Source: Acetobacteraceae bacterium
GTDB taxonomy: Bacteria > Pseudomonadota > Alphaproteobacteria > Acetobacterales > Acetobacteraceae
Assembly: GCA_031291725.1 (NCBI GenBank)
Contig: JARLIM010000021.1
Location: 310,001 to 374,000 of the forward strand
Direction of reading: 5' to 3'
Length of the DNA stretch: 64,000 nt
Under the pieces are notes generated by a model, which worked only from the letters and a program-made list of their open reading frames with translations, had not been told where the DNA came from and did not search any database. Made by a program: the position numbers and the translations under genes. Shown here in pieces: positions 27,490-36,221 of this stretch. Positions within the stretch are counted from its first letter, which is position 1. Every line of letters starts with the position of its first letter.

Positions 27490-28749
27490 TTACTTTTTGC
27501 TCGCCGCCACCGCATCGGCCACGTCGGACGTGATGCGCGCATAGGCCTGATCGAGCGTCATCTGGCCGGCCATCACGGCGGCGATGCGATCAGCCACCGC
27601 GCCGAAGATCGGGCGGCTCATCACGTCACCCTGCAGCTTGTAGGCCAGCGGGGTCAGCGTTGCCGCATCGGCGCCGAATTGCTGGATCGCCGCCGTGCCC
27701 GCCTTGGAGAGCTTGTACGGCAGTCCCTTCTTCTGCAACGCCACATTGGCCGGCACGTTGGAGGTCATCACCATCCATTCGGCATAGACCGGCGCCGAGG
27801 CCAGATAATCGAGGAATGCGCCGACATCCTTCGGGTGCTTGCTGTGCTTCAGCGCCACGAAAGCCGCGCCGCCGGGCATCCCTGTGCAGCCACCGCGACC
27901 ACAAGGCTCGGCTCCCACCACCCAGTCAAACCCATCGCCCACCGTCTTTTCCAGGCGAGAGAGTTGCCAGGAGCCGGAGAGATAGACAGCGATGCGGCCA
28001 TTGGCGAAATCGTCAAAGGCGTCGCGATAGCCGGTGGCCGCCTGCGACCAGATATCGCCCTTGACGGTGCCATCCTTCGCCCAGGCCACATAGCGGCTGG
28101 CCATTGCCTTGAAGCCGTCATCGATCACCGCCGGGCTGCCATCGGCGGCGAAATATGTCGCGCCCATCGAGATCGACGGGCCTGCGAAGCGGGCACCGGA
28201 GCGGTCCCACGCCATGCCGCCGACGATCTTGGTGGCCTCTTTGACCTGCTTGACCGCCGTCGCCCACTCATCCCACGTCGCCCCCGCCTTCGGTACCGCC
28301 ACACCCGCCTGATCGAACAGCGTTTTGTTGACCAGCGGGGCGGAAATCGTCAGCTGCGTCATCAGGCCGTAAATGCCGTGATCGTTGGCATCGCGCCGCA
28401 TCCAGCCCAGCGTGCCGCCGTAATTGGCTTCCCAATAGGCGGGGTCTTTCACATAGGGCGTCAGGTCGAGCATGTATGCCATGATCGGCCCGAAATCGGT
28501 GGTGCGCACAATGTCCGGCCCTTGGCCTGCGGCAAGTTGCACCGGCAGGCTTTCCTGGATCGCCTTGAACGACATTTTGTCGATGGCGATCTTGATGTCC
28601 GGGTTGGCCTGCATGAAGCGGGCGGCGAGAATCTCGGTGGATTCGCACTCATTGCCATCGGAATAACAGGCAATCCGCACCTCTCCGGCGCGCGCCGTGG
28701 CAGATGTGAGCAACACGGCAAGGCTTGCGGCAATGATGGCGTGGCGCAC
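27490..28749 (-). CDS. Sugar ABC transporter substrate-binding protein
   Basis: 419-residue periplasmic binding protein (SBP family 1). A Sec signal peptide occupies about residues 1-21 (IIAASLAVLLTSATARA-GEV), followed by ARFMQANPDIKIAIDKMSFK and LAAGQGPDIVRTTDF, typical of CUT1 binding proteins. Start is GTG at 28749 with GGGAGA upstream; no suitable ATG is near. It leads the operon binding protein - permease - permease - ATPase - GH31, the order known for alpha-glucoside (aglEFG...K) importers, so an alpha-linked oligosaccharide is the likely ligand. Confidence 0.92.
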   Translation of the reverse strand: MRHAIIAASLAVLLTSATARAGEVRIACYSDGNECESTEILAARFMQANPDIKIAIDKMSFKAIQESLPVQLAAGQGPDIVRTTDFGPIMAYMLDLTPYVKDPAYWEANYGGTLGWMRRDANDHGIYGLMTQLTISAPLVNKTLFDQAGVAVPKAGATWDEWATAVKQVKEATKIVGGMAWDRSGARFAGPSISMGATYFAADGSPAVIDDGFKAMASRYVAWAKDGTVKGDIWSQAATGYRDAFDDFANGRIAVYLSGSWQLSRLEKTVGDGFDWVVGAEPCGRGGCTGMPGGAAFVALKHSKHPKDVGAFLDYLASAPVYAEWMVMTSNVPANVALQKKGLPYKLSKAGTAAIQQFGADAATLTPLAYKLQGDVMSRPIFGAVADRIAAVMAGQMTLDQAYARITSDVADAVAASKK

Positions 28750-28852
28750 CGGTCTCTCCCGTCGATGTTTTCGTTAACACGACCATGCAACAAGCTGTCG
28801 TCGTTTGGAAAGTGACATTGCGCGGATGCACACGCTGCTCTAGGCACGCGGC

Positions 28853-29998
28853 ATGAAGCTGCCTCGCCCCCGATCCGCTCTCGCTGCTCTGGCCGTTCTG
28901 GCCGTGTTGCTGCGTCTGACGGTCTATTGGCTGGCCGCACAGCCGTTCGGGCCGTTTGCCGATACGATGTGTCAATATGATTGCGGCTGGTATCTGCGGA
29001 TCGGCTTTTCCGGCTATGGCGCTGATGCCGAATTCGCCAATTACGGCGCGCTGCCGCATTGGGCGTTTTTTCCGCTCTTCCCCCTGCTGCTGCGCCTGAG
29101 CTTCGCGTTGCTGCACGCCACCGCAGACCTCGCCTCGCAGGAGGTGGCCGGCATGGTGGCGGCCAATCTGCTCTATGTCGGATTCATCCTGACCGCCTTC
29201 GCCTATGCAAGCCGAACCCGCCCAACGCTGGATCGGCGGCTGTTGCTGCTGGTGCTGGTGGTGTCGCCCTATGGTTATTTCTTCTCGGCCGTCTACACCG
29301 AGGGGCTGTTCAACCTGCTGCTGTTGGCGGCGGTGATGATGTTGGCCGAGCGACGTATGCTCGCCTGCGCAACCCTGACCGCCCTGCTCTGCGCCACACG
29401 ACCGACCGGGGTGTTGATGCTGCTGCCCATCGGCATCGAACGCCTGCGTCACCTCTGGCGTGGCCGCACCCGTCCGGACCGCATGGCCCTGCTTGGCGAG
29501 ACGTTGTTGCCGCTGGCCATTGCGCCGCTGGGATTGTCGCTGTTCATGGCAGCGCAATACATCTCCGTTGGGGATGGGCTGGCCTTCAGCCATGTGCAGA
29601 TCCTGTGGGATCGCCATTGGATCGGCCCATTGACCACTCTCACCCATGGCATGATGCAAGAAGATTGGGCCAATCTGCTCACCCCAACCGCACCGCCGAG
29701 CCAGAGCTATGACGCCGCCTGGGCGCTGCTGGGGCTGGGGCTGGCCGGCTTTCTGGCGTGGCGGCGGCGGTGGATGGAGGCGTGGTTGCTGGCGGCGGGC
29801 ATTTTACTGCCCGCGTCAACCGCGCTGCACTCCCTGCCCCGCTTCGTCGCCACCAGCCCCTTCGTGCTGCTGACCTTGGCGCAGGCGATTGCCCGCGTGC
29901 AGCTGCCACATGGGCGGTTGGCGATCTTCATCCTTCTTGCGGTGCTGCATCTGGCCACGCTGGGGCTATGGTTCATCGGCGCGAATTCGGCGTATTGA
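28853..29998 (+). CDS. PIG-V-like multi-pass membrane mannosyltransferase
   Basis: 381-residue polytopic membrane protein resembling bacterial PIG-V/GT-C glycosyltransferases, which transfer sugar from a polyprenyl-phosphate donor. Features: an N-terminal TM segment, then a periplasmic loop with CQYDCGWYLRIGFSGY and NYGALPHWAFFPLFPLL, the conserved D and HWAFFP blocks of the family, and SPYGYFFSAVYTEGLFNLLL. About 9-10 TM segments. Divergent from the sugar operon across 103 bases. The acceptor is unknown. Confidence 0.75.
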   Translation: MKLPRPRSALAALAVLAVLLRLTVYWLAAQPFGPFADTMCQYDCGWYLRIGFSGYGADAEFANYGALPHWAFFPLFPLLLRLSFALLHATADLASQEVAGMVAANLLYVGFILTAFAYASRTRPTLDRRLLLLVLVVSPYGYFFSAVYTEGLFNLLLLAAVMMLAERRMLACATLTALLCATRPTGVLMLLPIGIERLRHLWRGRTRPDRMALLGETLLPLAIAPLGLSLFMAAQYISVGDGLAFSHVQILWDRHWIGPLTTLTHGMMQEDWANLLTPTAPPSQSYDAAWALLGLGLAGFLAWRRRWMEAWLLAAGILLPASTALHSLPRFVATSPFVLLTLAQAIARVQLPHGRLAIFILLAVLHLATLGLWFIGANSAY

Positions 29999-30003
29999 GA
30001 CGC

Positions 30004-30165
30004 ATGCCCCTCTCCGCCCGCGCCCGGCTGATCCTCGCCCTCATTCTGATGATCGCACAGGCGGCCATCGTGGCGCTGGCCTTGTTCGCCCCGCGTGTGT
30101 CGACGGCCTATCGGGCCTATTTTCTCGACCACACCGCAGCTGAATGGCACGGCGAGGGCGGCTGA
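30004..30165 (+). CDS. Small single-TM hypothetical protein
   Basis: 53-residue frame starting five bases after the PIG-V-like stop. One hydrophobic helix (ARLILALILMIAQAAIVALA) follows a short basic N-terminus, and the tail is acidic/polar. GAGA precedes the ATG. Position suggests co-expression with the membrane glycosyltransferase, perhaps as a small partner. No family recognised; it could be a chance frame, though its codon use matches its neighbours. Confidence 0.4.
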   Translation: MPLSARARLILALILMIAQAAIVALALFAPRVSTAYRAYFLDHTAAEWHGEGG

Positions 30166-30900
30166 TCAGCGCTTGCCGCGCAGGGGGAATTCAATTCCGA
30201 ACATCCGCGCACGATGAGGGGCCGCTTCCGCCGCAGGGGCAGATGTTTCCGTCACGCTCACCTGCCCCGACTGCACCGCCACCCGTCCAGGTCCGGTCAG
30301 GCGCAGGCAGGGCCAGACCACCGAGCGCGTGTCGCCGCCCTCACCCGAGATCAGCGTCTCCAGCCCAACGCTGTCATCCTTGACCAGAAATGCCTCGGGG
30401 CGAACATCCAGCGCCTCGCCATCGGCCAGCGACCGCTCCAGCACGCCGCCGGCACTTTGCACCCACACGGTCGCGCCATATTCGCCTGCCCGGAAGCTGT
30501 CGAACGATGCACCATTGCCGCCGCGAATCCGATCCGCCAGCCCGCGAATCTGTCCAGATCGTCGCTCTGCCCCCACCGAGAACAGGAAATGCCCAGCACG
30601 CACCTGCACCGCATCCCCCGGCAGCACCGGCATTGGAAATGCCTGTCCCACCACACCAAGCGACAGACCGATTCGCGCCGGGCCACGCACGATGACCACG
30701 CCCGCCATCTCGCTGCGCAAGGTCGCCGCCTCGTCCTTCCACAACAGGGCGGCAGGATTGATCTCAATCTCCTGACGCGGCAACAGCGCCACAATCACGC
30801 TGGGCAACATCCCACGCGTCAGGCGGCAGGAAATGCCTTGCCAGTCAAAGAGTTCCGGCAATTCCGGCAAAGGCACCAAAGCGCGATCGAACAGGCTCAT
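30166..30900 (-). CDS. AIM24-family protein
   Basis: 244-residue protein of the AIM24/TIGR00266 family (beta-sandwich proteins of unclear biochemical role, named after a yeast mitochondrial protein). Supporting blocks: FPMPVLPGDAVQVRAGHFLF, GNGASFDSFRAGEYGATVWV, then QSAGGVLERSLADGEALDV and VRPEAFLVKDDSVGLET. The C-terminus is Ala/Glu-rich. The start at 30900 has GGAG seven bases upstream. Convergent with the small TM gene, ending next to its stop, and 30 bases downstream of livF. Confidence 0.75.
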   Translation of the reverse strand: MSLFDRALVPLPELPELFDWQGISCRLTRGMLPSVIVALLPRQEIEINPAALLWKDEAATLRSEMAGVVIVRGPARIGLSLGVVGQAFPMPVLPGDAVQVRAGHFLFSVGAERRSGQIRGLADRIRGGNGASFDSFRAGEYGATVWVQSAGGVLERSLADGEALDVRPEAFLVKDDSVGLETLISGEGGDTRSVVWPCLRLTGPGRVAVQSGQVSVTETSAPAAEAAPHRARMFGIEFPLRGKR

Positions 30901-30930
30901 GCACACTCCGCCCGGCGTTATCCACCCGCC

Positions 30931-31653
30931 TTAATGCGCTGCCCCCAGATAGGCGGCGCGCACGGCGGGATCGTTCTTCAGCCGCTCCGCCGGACCGGAG
31001 GCGGCGATGCGGCCATTCTCCAACACATATCCGAAATCCGCTACCTCCAAGGCGGCGGCTGCGAATTGTTCCACCAGCAGCATCGTCACCTTGGCCGCCT
31101 TCAGCCGCGAGACGATGGAGAATACCTCCTCCACCAATTTCGGAGCGAGGCCCATTGACGGTTCATCGAGCAGCAGAACCTTCGGGTTGAGCATCAGCGC
31201 GCGCGCCATCGCCAACATTTGCTGCTCGCCCCCCGACAGCGTGCCCGCCAATTGCAGCCGACGCTCGGCCAGACGCGGGAAGAGCTCATACATCCGCGCC
31301 AGATCGGCCTTCACATCGCCTTTTGGGCGCGAGCCGGTCAGGCGAGTGAAGGCCCCCATCACCAGATTGTCTTCCACCGACAGTACCGGGAACACCCGGC
31401 GACCTTCCGGCGAATGCGCCAGCCCGCGGCGGGTGATCAGATGCGATTCCAAGCCTGCAATCTCGGCCCCGCCAATGCGGATCGAACCGGATTCCGGCTT
31501 GATCATGCCCGACAACGCCCGCAGCGTGGTGGTTTTGCCCGCGCCGTTGGAGCCGATCAGCGTGACCAGCTGGCCTTCCTGCACGTCGAGCGAGATTTCG
31601 TGCAACACACGCACTTTGCCGTAACCGGCGACGAGTTTCTCAACGGTGAGCAT
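30931..31653 (-). CDS. livF: Branched-chain-type ABC ATPase LivF (system 1)
   Basis: 240-residue ATPase of the hydrophobic amino-acid uptake (HAAT) family. Walker A GSNGAGKTTTLRALSGM, signature LSGGEQQMLAMARAL, Walker B VLLLDEPSMGLAP, then the LivF-type C-terminus with LLVEQFAAAALEVADFGYVL. It follows the LivM-LivG fusion by 11 bases and precedes the AIM24 gene. In this family LivF pairs with LivG below the LivH/LivM membrane pair. The ligand may be a branched amino acid or another organic acid. Confidence 0.94.
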   Translation of the reverse strand: MLTVEKLVAGYGKVRVLHEISLDVQEGQLVTLIGSNGAGKTTTLRALSGMIKPESGSIRIGGAEIAGLESHLITRRGLAHSPEGRRVFPVLSVEDNLVMGAFTRLTGSRPKGDVKADLARMYELFPRLAERRLQLAGTLSGGEQQMLAMARALMLNPKVLLLDEPSMGLAPKLVEEVFSIVSRLKAAKVTMLLVEQFAAAALEVADFGYVLENGRIAASGPAERLKNDPAVRAAYLGAAH

Positions 31654-31664
31654 CGCGCGCCTCC

Positions 31665-33647
31665 TCAGGCCAGTTCAACGGTGGTGCCGAGATAGGCGGC
31701 AATAACGCGCTCGTTGGCCTGCACCTCGGCGGGTTTGCCCTCGGCGATCTTCTGGCCGAAATCCAGCACCGTCACACGGTCGCACACGCTCATCACCACA
31801 TCCATATGATGCTCGATCAGAATCATCGTGATGCCATGCGCTTTGACCTTGCGGATAATCTCGATCAGTTCGGCGATATCGGGGGCGGTCAGACCGGCAG
31901 CAGGCTCATCGAGCAGCAGCAACTTCGGATCGAGCGCCAGCGCACGGGCAATTTCCAGCAGGCGCTGTTTGCCATAGGGCAGATTGCGCGCCTCCTCATT
32001 GGCCAGCGCCTCCAGCCCGACAAACCGCAACAGGCTGGCCGCCCGCGCCAAAGCCCGCTTTTCCTCCGCCCGCGCATGCGGCAGACCCGCGCCGATCTCG
32101 ATCATGCTGGCGCGATAGCTGTGATGCAGGCCGACCATGATGTTTTCAAGGCAGGTCAGTTCACTGAACAATTGCACATTCTGGAATGTGCGCGCGATGC
32201 CAACGCCTGCGATCTGCGAGGGTTCCAGCCCGGTGATGTCATTGCCATCGAAGGTCACGCTGCCCTGGGTGGGTTTGTAGATGCCGGTGAGCACGTTCAT
32301 CGTGGTCGATTTGCCAGAGCCGTTCGGGCCGATCAGGCCATGCACGGTGCCCGGCATCACGTCCAGATCCACCCGGTCCAACGCCTTGAGGCCGCCGAAC
32401 TGCATCACGATCTGGCTGGCCTTCAGCAAAGGCTGATCGGAGGCGGATGTCGGAGCCGTGGCCGCCCACGCATCCTCCGCCCGGCCCAGACCGGTGATAT
32501 CCACCGGTGGGCGCACCCATTCCGGGCGGAACTTGCCGACCAGATTGCGCAGAAAGCCGTATATACCCTCCGGCAGATAATAGACCACGAACAGGATCAT
32601 CAGGCCGTAAATCGTCAGCTTGAAATCGGTGATCGCCGTCATTTCCTGCGACAGCACGAAGAAGGCCACGCACAGCGCCACCGGGATCAACGCGGCACGC
32701 TTATTGGCCTCGCCGCGATAGAGCCGGATCGCCCCGATCACCACCGCAAGCGCCGCGATGATCGCCGCAGCCACACGGAATTGTTCAATATCGGCGAGCA
32801 GATTGGGCAGATAGACCACAATCGCCGAGCCCAGGATCGGGCCGACACGCGATTTTCGCCCGCCCATCGTCACCGCCAGCAGGAAGGTGACGGATTGGTC
32901 GAAGGTGATGTTGTTCGGCGCCACATATTGCTCGGAATAGGCAAACAGCGCGCCCGCCAGACCGGCAAAGGCCGCACTCGTCACAAAGGCGAGCACCTTG
33001 TGCTTATAGACCGAGACCGCCATGCAATCGGACGCAATCGGGCTATCGCGCAACGCCTCAAAGGCACGGCCATAGCGGGAGGCGACGATGCGCGAGATCA
33101 CCACCAGGGTGAACAGCAGCCCCACCACGGTTGCCAAATAGAATTGCGCCTCCCGCATCCGCGGCAGCGGCATATGCAGGAACGGCAGCGCATCGGCATA
33201 TGGCCGCCAGTCGAGAAACAGCGGACGCGACAGCTTGATGCCCAGCGGGCCTTCCGTCAGCGGCACCGCTTCGTTGATCACGATGGCGATGATGGTGCCA
33301 AAGGCCAACGTGACCATCGCCAAATACGGCCCCGTCACCCGCAAGGCGGGCAAAGCCAGCAGCGCACCGAAGGCAGCGGCGACGATCATGCCGGCGGGTA
33401 GCGCCCAATAGAAGCCGATGCCGAAGTGGAAATTCAGCGTCGCCGCCGTGTAGGCCCCGATGCCGAACAGCGCCGAATGGCCGATGGAGACTTCGCCAGT
33501 ATAGCCGAACACCACATCGAGCCCCAAAGCGAGGATGGCGAAGATGGCAATCGTGGCCAATAGATGGATGTAATACGGGCTGGTGAGCAGGAAGGGCAGT
33601 GCGAACAGCACAATGACCAGCAACGCCTTGAAGATAATGCCGCGCAT
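31665..33647 (-). CDS. Fused LivM permease - LivG ATPase (system 1)
   Basis: 660-residue single polypeptide joining an HAAT permease to its ATPase. Residues ~1-390 are LivM-like: many TM segments, with GYTGEVSIGHSALFGIGAY and the FEALRDSPIASDCMAVSVYK coupling region. A polar linker (PPVDITGLGRAEDAWAATAP) leads to a LivG domain with Walker A GPNGSGKST, LPYGKQRLLEIARALALDPK, Walker B LLLLDEPAAGLT and the diagnostic LIEHHMDVVMSVCDRV. The frame is intact throughout, so the fusion is real, not a missed stop. The ATG at 33647 is four bases after the livH stop. Confidence 0.93.
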   Translation of the reverse strand: MRGIIFKALLVIVLFALPFLLTSPYYIHLLATIAIFAILALGLDVVFGYTGEVSIGHSALFGIGAYTAATLNFHFGIGFYWALPAGMIVAAAFGALLALPALRVTGPYLAMVTLAFGTIIAIVINEAVPLTEGPLGIKLSRPLFLDWRPYADALPFLHMPLPRMREAQFYLATVVGLLFTLVVISRIVASRYGRAFEALRDSPIASDCMAVSVYKHKVLAFVTSAAFAGLAGALFAYSEQYVAPNNITFDQSVTFLLAVTMGGRKSRVGPILGSAIVVYLPNLLADIEQFRVAAAIIAALAVVIGAIRLYRGEANKRAALIPVALCVAFFVLSQEMTAITDFKLTIYGLMILFVVYYLPEGIYGFLRNLVGKFRPEWVRPPVDITGLGRAEDAWAATAPTSASDQPLLKASQIVMQFGGLKALDRVDLDVMPGTVHGLIGPNGSGKSTTMNVLTGIYKPTQGSVTFDGNDITGLEPSQIAGVGIARTFQNVQLFSELTCLENIMVGLHHSYRASMIEIGAGLPHARAEEKRALARAASLLRFVGLEALANEEARNLPYGKQRLLEIARALALDPKLLLLDEPAAGLTAPDIAELIEIIRKVKAHGITMILIEHHMDVVMSVCDRVTVLDFGQKIAEGKPAEVQANERVIAAYLGTTVELA

Positions 33648-33651
33648 CGGA

Positions 33652-34563
33652 TCAGACCTTCTTGATCGCGGACTTGCCGAACAGACCCGAAGGCTTGAAC
33701 GACAGCACCAACAACAACAGCACCAACCCCGGCACATCCTGATAGCCGGTCGAGATATAATAACCGGTCAACCGGTCGGTGATGCCGAGCAGCACGCCGC
33801 CCACCACCACGCCCACGCCCGAGGTCAGCCCGCCAATAATCGCCACCGCGAAGGCCTTCAGCCCAAGCGCCGAGCCCAGCGAGGCACCGGTCAGCGTGAC
33901 GGGGGCGACCAGCACGCCGGCAAAAGCCGCCGTCAGCGAAGACAGCGCGTACGACAGCGTGATCACCTGCGCCGTGTTCACCCCCATCAACCCGGCCGCA
34001 CCGATATCGGCCGAGGTGGCGACGACGGCCTTGCCGTAGATCGAGCGCCGATTGAACAGTTCCACCGCCGCCATCAGCGCCAATGCGCCACAGACGATCA
34101 GCACTTCCATCGGCAGAATGCGAATGCCGCCAATCTGAATCGCCGCATCGGGCAATGGGGCCGGGAAGGTGAAGGTGTCACGCCCCCAGATATTCTCCGC
34201 GAGGTTCTTGAAGATGATGCCCAGCGCGATGGTGGCCATGATCCAGCCCGCTTCGGACTTGGTTTTGATCGCCTGCCGCACACCGAGCCACTCCACCACA
34301 GCGCCTTGTGCCATGCCGAACATCAGCACGAGCGGCAGCATCAGCAGATAGGCGAGCGGCATCGGAATGCCGAGATGGCTGGCCAATTGCGTCATGATGG
34401 TGAAACCGGCCAGCGAGCCGAGCATCAATGCCTCGCCCTGGCCGAAATTCAGGGTGCGCGAGGTGGCAAATGTTAACTGATAGCCAAACGCCACCACGCC
34501 GTAAATCATGCCAACGGATATTCCGCTGACGACCAATTGAATGAAGGTCTGAAAATCGAACAT
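33652..34563 (-). CDS. livH: Branched-chain-type ABC permease LivH (system 1)
   Basis: 303-residue HAAT permease with about 8 TM helices. Typical blocks: QLVVSGISVGMIYGVVAFGY, ATSRTLNFGQGEALMLGSLA, AVVATSADIGAAGLMGVNTA and the C-terminal GFKPSGLFGKS-like end. The start at 34563 (MFDFQTFIQLVVSG) is the family-consistent one. It sits between the binding-protein gene (144-base gap with a palindrome) and the LivMG fusion. Confidence 0.93.
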   Translation of the reverse strand: MFDFQTFIQLVVSGISVGMIYGVVAFGYQLTFATSRTLNFGQGEALMLGSLAGFTIMTQLASHLGIPMPLAYLLMLPLVLMFGMAQGAVVEWLGVRQAIKTKSEAGWIMATIALGIIFKNLAENIWGRDTFTFPAPLPDAAIQIGGIRILPMEVLIVCGALALMAAVELFNRRSIYGKAVVATSADIGAAGLMGVNTAQVITLSYALSSLTAAFAGVLVAPVTLTGASLGSALGLKAFAVAIIGGLTSGVGVVVGGVLLGITDRLTGYYISTGYQDVPGLVLLLLVLSFKPSGLFGKSAIKKV

Positions 34564-34602
34564 TCCAAGGCGCCCCCGCCAGAGCCATAAACAATTCAAA
34601 CC

Positions 34603-34688
34603 GTCATTGCGAGGAGCGCTTGCGACGAAGCAACCCGCCGAGCCACATGATGCGTCTCGATGGATTGCTTCGCTGCGCTCGCAATGAC
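34603..34688. repeat. GTCATTGCGAGG palindromic element in liv operon 1
   Basis: Inverted repeat between binding-protein and livH genes. Left end GTCATTGCGAGGAGCGCTTG and ACGAAGCAACCC; right end GGATTGCTTCG and GCTCGCAATGAC. One of the most complete copies of the dispersed family, comparable to 55653-55741. Confidence 0.88.
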
Positions 34689-34707
34689 GCGACTTAACAG
34701 TGATGCA

Positions 34708-35901
34708 TCACTTCGCCTTCAGACGAACCGCATTGGCCCCTTCAAGGTCCGCCGGGTTTTCAGCCACCACCCGACCATTCTTGACCATGCCGAACACCGG
34801 AATATTGGCGGTGATCGATTCATGGTCCGTGGCGGTGAACGGGTGATCATAGACCGTCACCACGCCCTCAACCTTGGTGTTCAGGTTTTCCAGCGCGGCC
34901 TTGATCTTCGCACCATCGGTGGAGCCGGCCTGCTTGATGGCAGCCGCCAGCAGCAGCGTGCCGTCATAGCCCTGGGCGGCCGAGATCGGGCTGGGGATGC
35001 GGTCCACCTTATAAGCCGCCTGATAGGCGTCGATGAACGCCTTGCGCTTCGGCGTCGTCGGCGACTGGATGAAGGTCTGCGGCATCACCGCACCCTCGCC
35101 ATTGACCCCGGCATTGTCGATGAAGGTGCTCATCGACAGCGTCCAGGAGCCGATCAGCGGCAGCTTCCAGCCCAGCTTGGCCATGCCATTGGCAATCTGC
35201 GCCAGTTCCGGACCAATGGCGTAGGTCAGGATCACGTCCGCATTGGCGGCCTTCGCGCGAAGCAGCTGCGAGGTCATATCGGTGTCGCCGATGTTGAACT
35301 TCTCTTCGGTGACCGGCTTGATGCCCATCGCGCCGAGCGCCTTTTCCAGATCGGCCTGACCGAGCTGACCGTAATTGGTGCTGTCGGCCAGAATCGCCGG
35401 ACGCTTGAAGCCACGCTTCTTGACCGCCTCATCGGCGATCATGTTCGACTGAATGGTGTCAGCGGCGGACATACGGAAGATGTAGTTGTCCGGCTTGAAC
35501 TGCTGGGTGATCGCCGTGCCGGTGGCGACGTTGTTGATCACCGGGATTTCGGCTTCCTGGTAGAAACGCTGCGACGCGAGCGCCACACCGGTGTTGATGA
35601 AGCCCATCGTGGCGACGACCTGCTCCTTGTTGATCAGCTCCTGCGCCACCTGCACGCCAACATCGTTCTTGGCTTCGTCATCGCGCTCGACCAGCTGCAA
35701 CGGACGACCGAGAACACCACCGGCCTTGTTGATCTCTTCCACCGCCAAACGCACGCCATCGCGCATCGACACGCCCATCGAGGCCGAACCGCCGGTGAAC
35801 GGGCCGGACAGGCCAATCTTGATCGCGTCAGCGGCAAAGGCCGGGGCGGTGAGCATGGCGGTGGCGGCGAGCGCCATCAGGGTACGGCGGAGGAGGCGCA
35901 T
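34708..35901 (-). CDS. Branched-chain-type ABC substrate-binding protein (system 1)
   Basis: 397-residue periplasmic binding protein (Peripla_BP_6 type). Signal peptide ~1-24 (MRLLRRTLMALAATAMLTAP-AFA). Mature start ADAIKIGLSGPFTGGSASMG, then GVRLAVEEINKAGGVLGRPL and VVATMGFINTGVALASQRF, typical of LivJ/K-like proteins. Start at 35901 with GGGGAT upstream. It heads the operon binding protein - livH - livMG - livF. Ligand not determined; the family also carries urea, amides and aromatic acids. Confidence 0.92.
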   Translation of the reverse strand: MRLLRRTLMALAATAMLTAPAFAADAIKIGLSGPFTGGSASMGVSMRDGVRLAVEEINKAGGVLGRPLQLVERDDEAKNDVGVQVAQELINKEQVVATMGFINTGVALASQRFYQEAEIPVINNVATGTAITQQFKPDNYIFRMSAADTIQSNMIADEAVKKRGFKRPAILADSTNYGQLGQADLEKALGAMGIKPVTEEKFNIGDTDMTSQLLRAKAANADVILTYAIGPELAQIANGMAKLGWKLPLIGSWTLSMSTFIDNAGVNGEGAVMPQTFIQSPTTPKRKAFIDAYQAAYKVDRIPSPISAAQGYDGTLLLAAAIKQAGSTDGAKIKAALENLNTKVEGVVTVYDHPFTATDHESITANIPVFGMVKNGRVVAENPADLEGANAVRLKAK

Positions 35902-36221
35902 GGATGTATCCCCAAGAGATTGTTTTTGATCCGTCAACCGGACGGAGCGACGGGTTATCATATCCGACACCGTCGCACCATCGTTCAAATGAGAACTTCT
36001 CGGAAAAAAGCCTGCGTTTCCGCGCGAATTTGGCGGCGTTAAGTTATGATTGCGTTATCTCGGCTGACACATGGCAGTCTGTTGAAGCCTGTTCGCGGAG
36101 GGGCGGCGGGTCATTGTTCGTGCCAGAAAAGCCAAGGCGAAGACACGATGAGTGTGCATCGCGGCAAGCCCTGAACGACCCTGGCGCGGAAAAGGGACGC
36201 CGCGCCGACCGACAGAGTTTT
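35902..36221. other. Intergenic region upstream of liv operon 1
   Basis: 320 bases between the liv binding-protein start and the lysR stop. It should hold the liv promoter. A 7-bp GGCGCGG/CCGCGCC stem at 36183-36206 is the only clear structure and may terminate lysR. Frames crossing it are overlaps of real genes; none is convincing. Confidence 0.5.

Noticed and set aside
31665-33647. LivM-LivG fusion as an annotation or sequencing artefact
   Set aside because: The frame is open through a polar linker, both domains are complete and no internal start with a good ribosome-binding site is evident.
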